A stretch of DNA of 64,000 bases. Source: Eumeta japonica. Lineage: Eukaryota > Arthropoda > Insecta > Lepidoptera > Psychidae. The stretch covers positions 1 through 64,000 of the forward strand of contig BGZK01000288.1 in assembly GCA_005406025.1 (NCBI GenBank), read 5' to 3'. The notes under the pieces are model-generated. The model saw only the letters and a program-made list of their open reading frames with translations, ran no database searches and was not told where the DNA came from. Of this stretch, positions 63,485-64,000 are shown one piece after another (position 1 is the first letter of the stretch; every line of letters begins with the position of its first letter). The position numbers and the translations under genes were made by a program.

Positions 63485-63785
63485 GCTGAGCGGTGGTGGA
63501 CGCGTGGTCAAGAACGTTGTTCCCGAATCAGAAGGTACCGGGCTTCGATCCTTGATCAAGAGTGCATTGATTAATGATGGTTTAACTTAGGTCAAATGAA
63601 ATCACTCATTTCGTACTTCGTTCACATTAAATCGTTCTAGCGAATGATGTAGTCACATTAATGACAACGATGATAACATAACCGGCCCCAATTAGTGCTG
63701 AGCAAGTGTGGTAGGCTGTCTGTCACCACATTTTAACAAAATGTGGGAAGGAAAAGGTACCACAGAAATGGGATAATAAAAATTT
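63485..63785 (+). mobile_element. tRNA-derived SINE of another type
   Basis: The head ggtggacgcgtggtcaagaa (63493), an A-box-like part, and ggtaccgggcttcgatcctt (63535; B-box-like) are tRNA-related. The body continues through gattaatgatggtttaact to aatgtgggaaggaaaaggta near 63745-63765. It is in plus orientation, unlike the four other SINE copies. Confidence 0.5.
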
Positions 63786-64000
63786 AAGACTACAAGAATC
63801 ATAACCCATCTCGTGTCTTATTGAGTGCACATCATATTATTAATACAGATAGATATGAAGAAAACGAAGGTATTAATATTTATGGATTTGATGCTTGAAT
63901 TTTCGCATTTAAGTTTTGTATGGTTTTTGTTGAAATAAATAATGTTAACGAAATGGCATCGTCCCTCTCGTTTAAAATTGTAAACTAATACAAATATTAT

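Noticed and set aside
1..64000. CRISPR array, operons or other prokaryotic systems
   Set aside because: No array of regularly spaced identical short repeats with unique spacers, and no dense co-oriented genes. The DNA is clearly that of a eukaryotic nuclear genome.

Overview
This window looks like AT-rich nuclear DNA of an insect, most probably a moth or butterfly. The evidence is low gene density, introns of many kilobases with GT-AG splice sites, and several dispersed repeat types that I associate with lepidopteran genomes. These include ends reading accggccaagt...gttccgtacc, the cgacttcaa / ggctccatcatcaga family, jockey-type LINEs, mariner remnants, tRNA-derived SINEs and many short inverted-repeat elements. 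No bacterial, viral or organellar gene is visible.

One host gene is supported. It lies on the minus strand and spans about 44.5 kb, from 58338 (ATG) to 13865 (TAA). Three coding exons (162, 22 and 134 nt) join in phase across introns of about 3.9 and 40.2 kb to give a predicted 105-residue protein. The protein is a charged, helical N-terminal half, a short acidic linker from the 22-nt microexon, and a basic amphipathic C-terminal half ending in a seven-alanine run. I do not recognise the family. A GC-rich stretch at about 58600-58760 is the likely promoter/first-exon region.

Everything else is intergenic or intronic DNA carrying transposon debris. From 1 to 9900 there are RTE-like LINE tails, composite elements carrying a degenerate minisatellite, and a jockey-type LINE (minus, about 7920-9870, RT motif FADD at 9010-9021). 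The first 10-14 kb contains little else apart from the last exon and 3' UTR. The giant intron (14000-54241) holds several terminal-inverted-repeat (TIR) elements (17338-17960, 22884-23335, 34859-35738 with one element nested in another, 36615-36792), an endonuclease-domain fragment (30190-30475), a LINE C-terminal fragment (38700-39112), two mariner remnants (40799-41530, 47150-47765), a transposon-type helix-turn-helix fragment (45296-45460), a 47-bp minisatellite (32035-32375), arrays of about 120-bp repeats, and SINE copies. From 54240 to 64000 there are further repeats, the first coding exon, a TIR element just upstream of the gene (59165-59660) and a perfect 31-bp inverted repeat (61840-61909).

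I found no convincing new multi-gene system. The most informative observations are the microexon gene with its very large intron, the nested inverted-repeat elements with a recognisable TAA target duplication, the dispersed composite elements carrying a 6/12-bp-periodic degenerate satellite, and two hairpins. All calls rest on reading the sequence; no database search was possible. Coordinates of repeats are approximate unless a motif is given.
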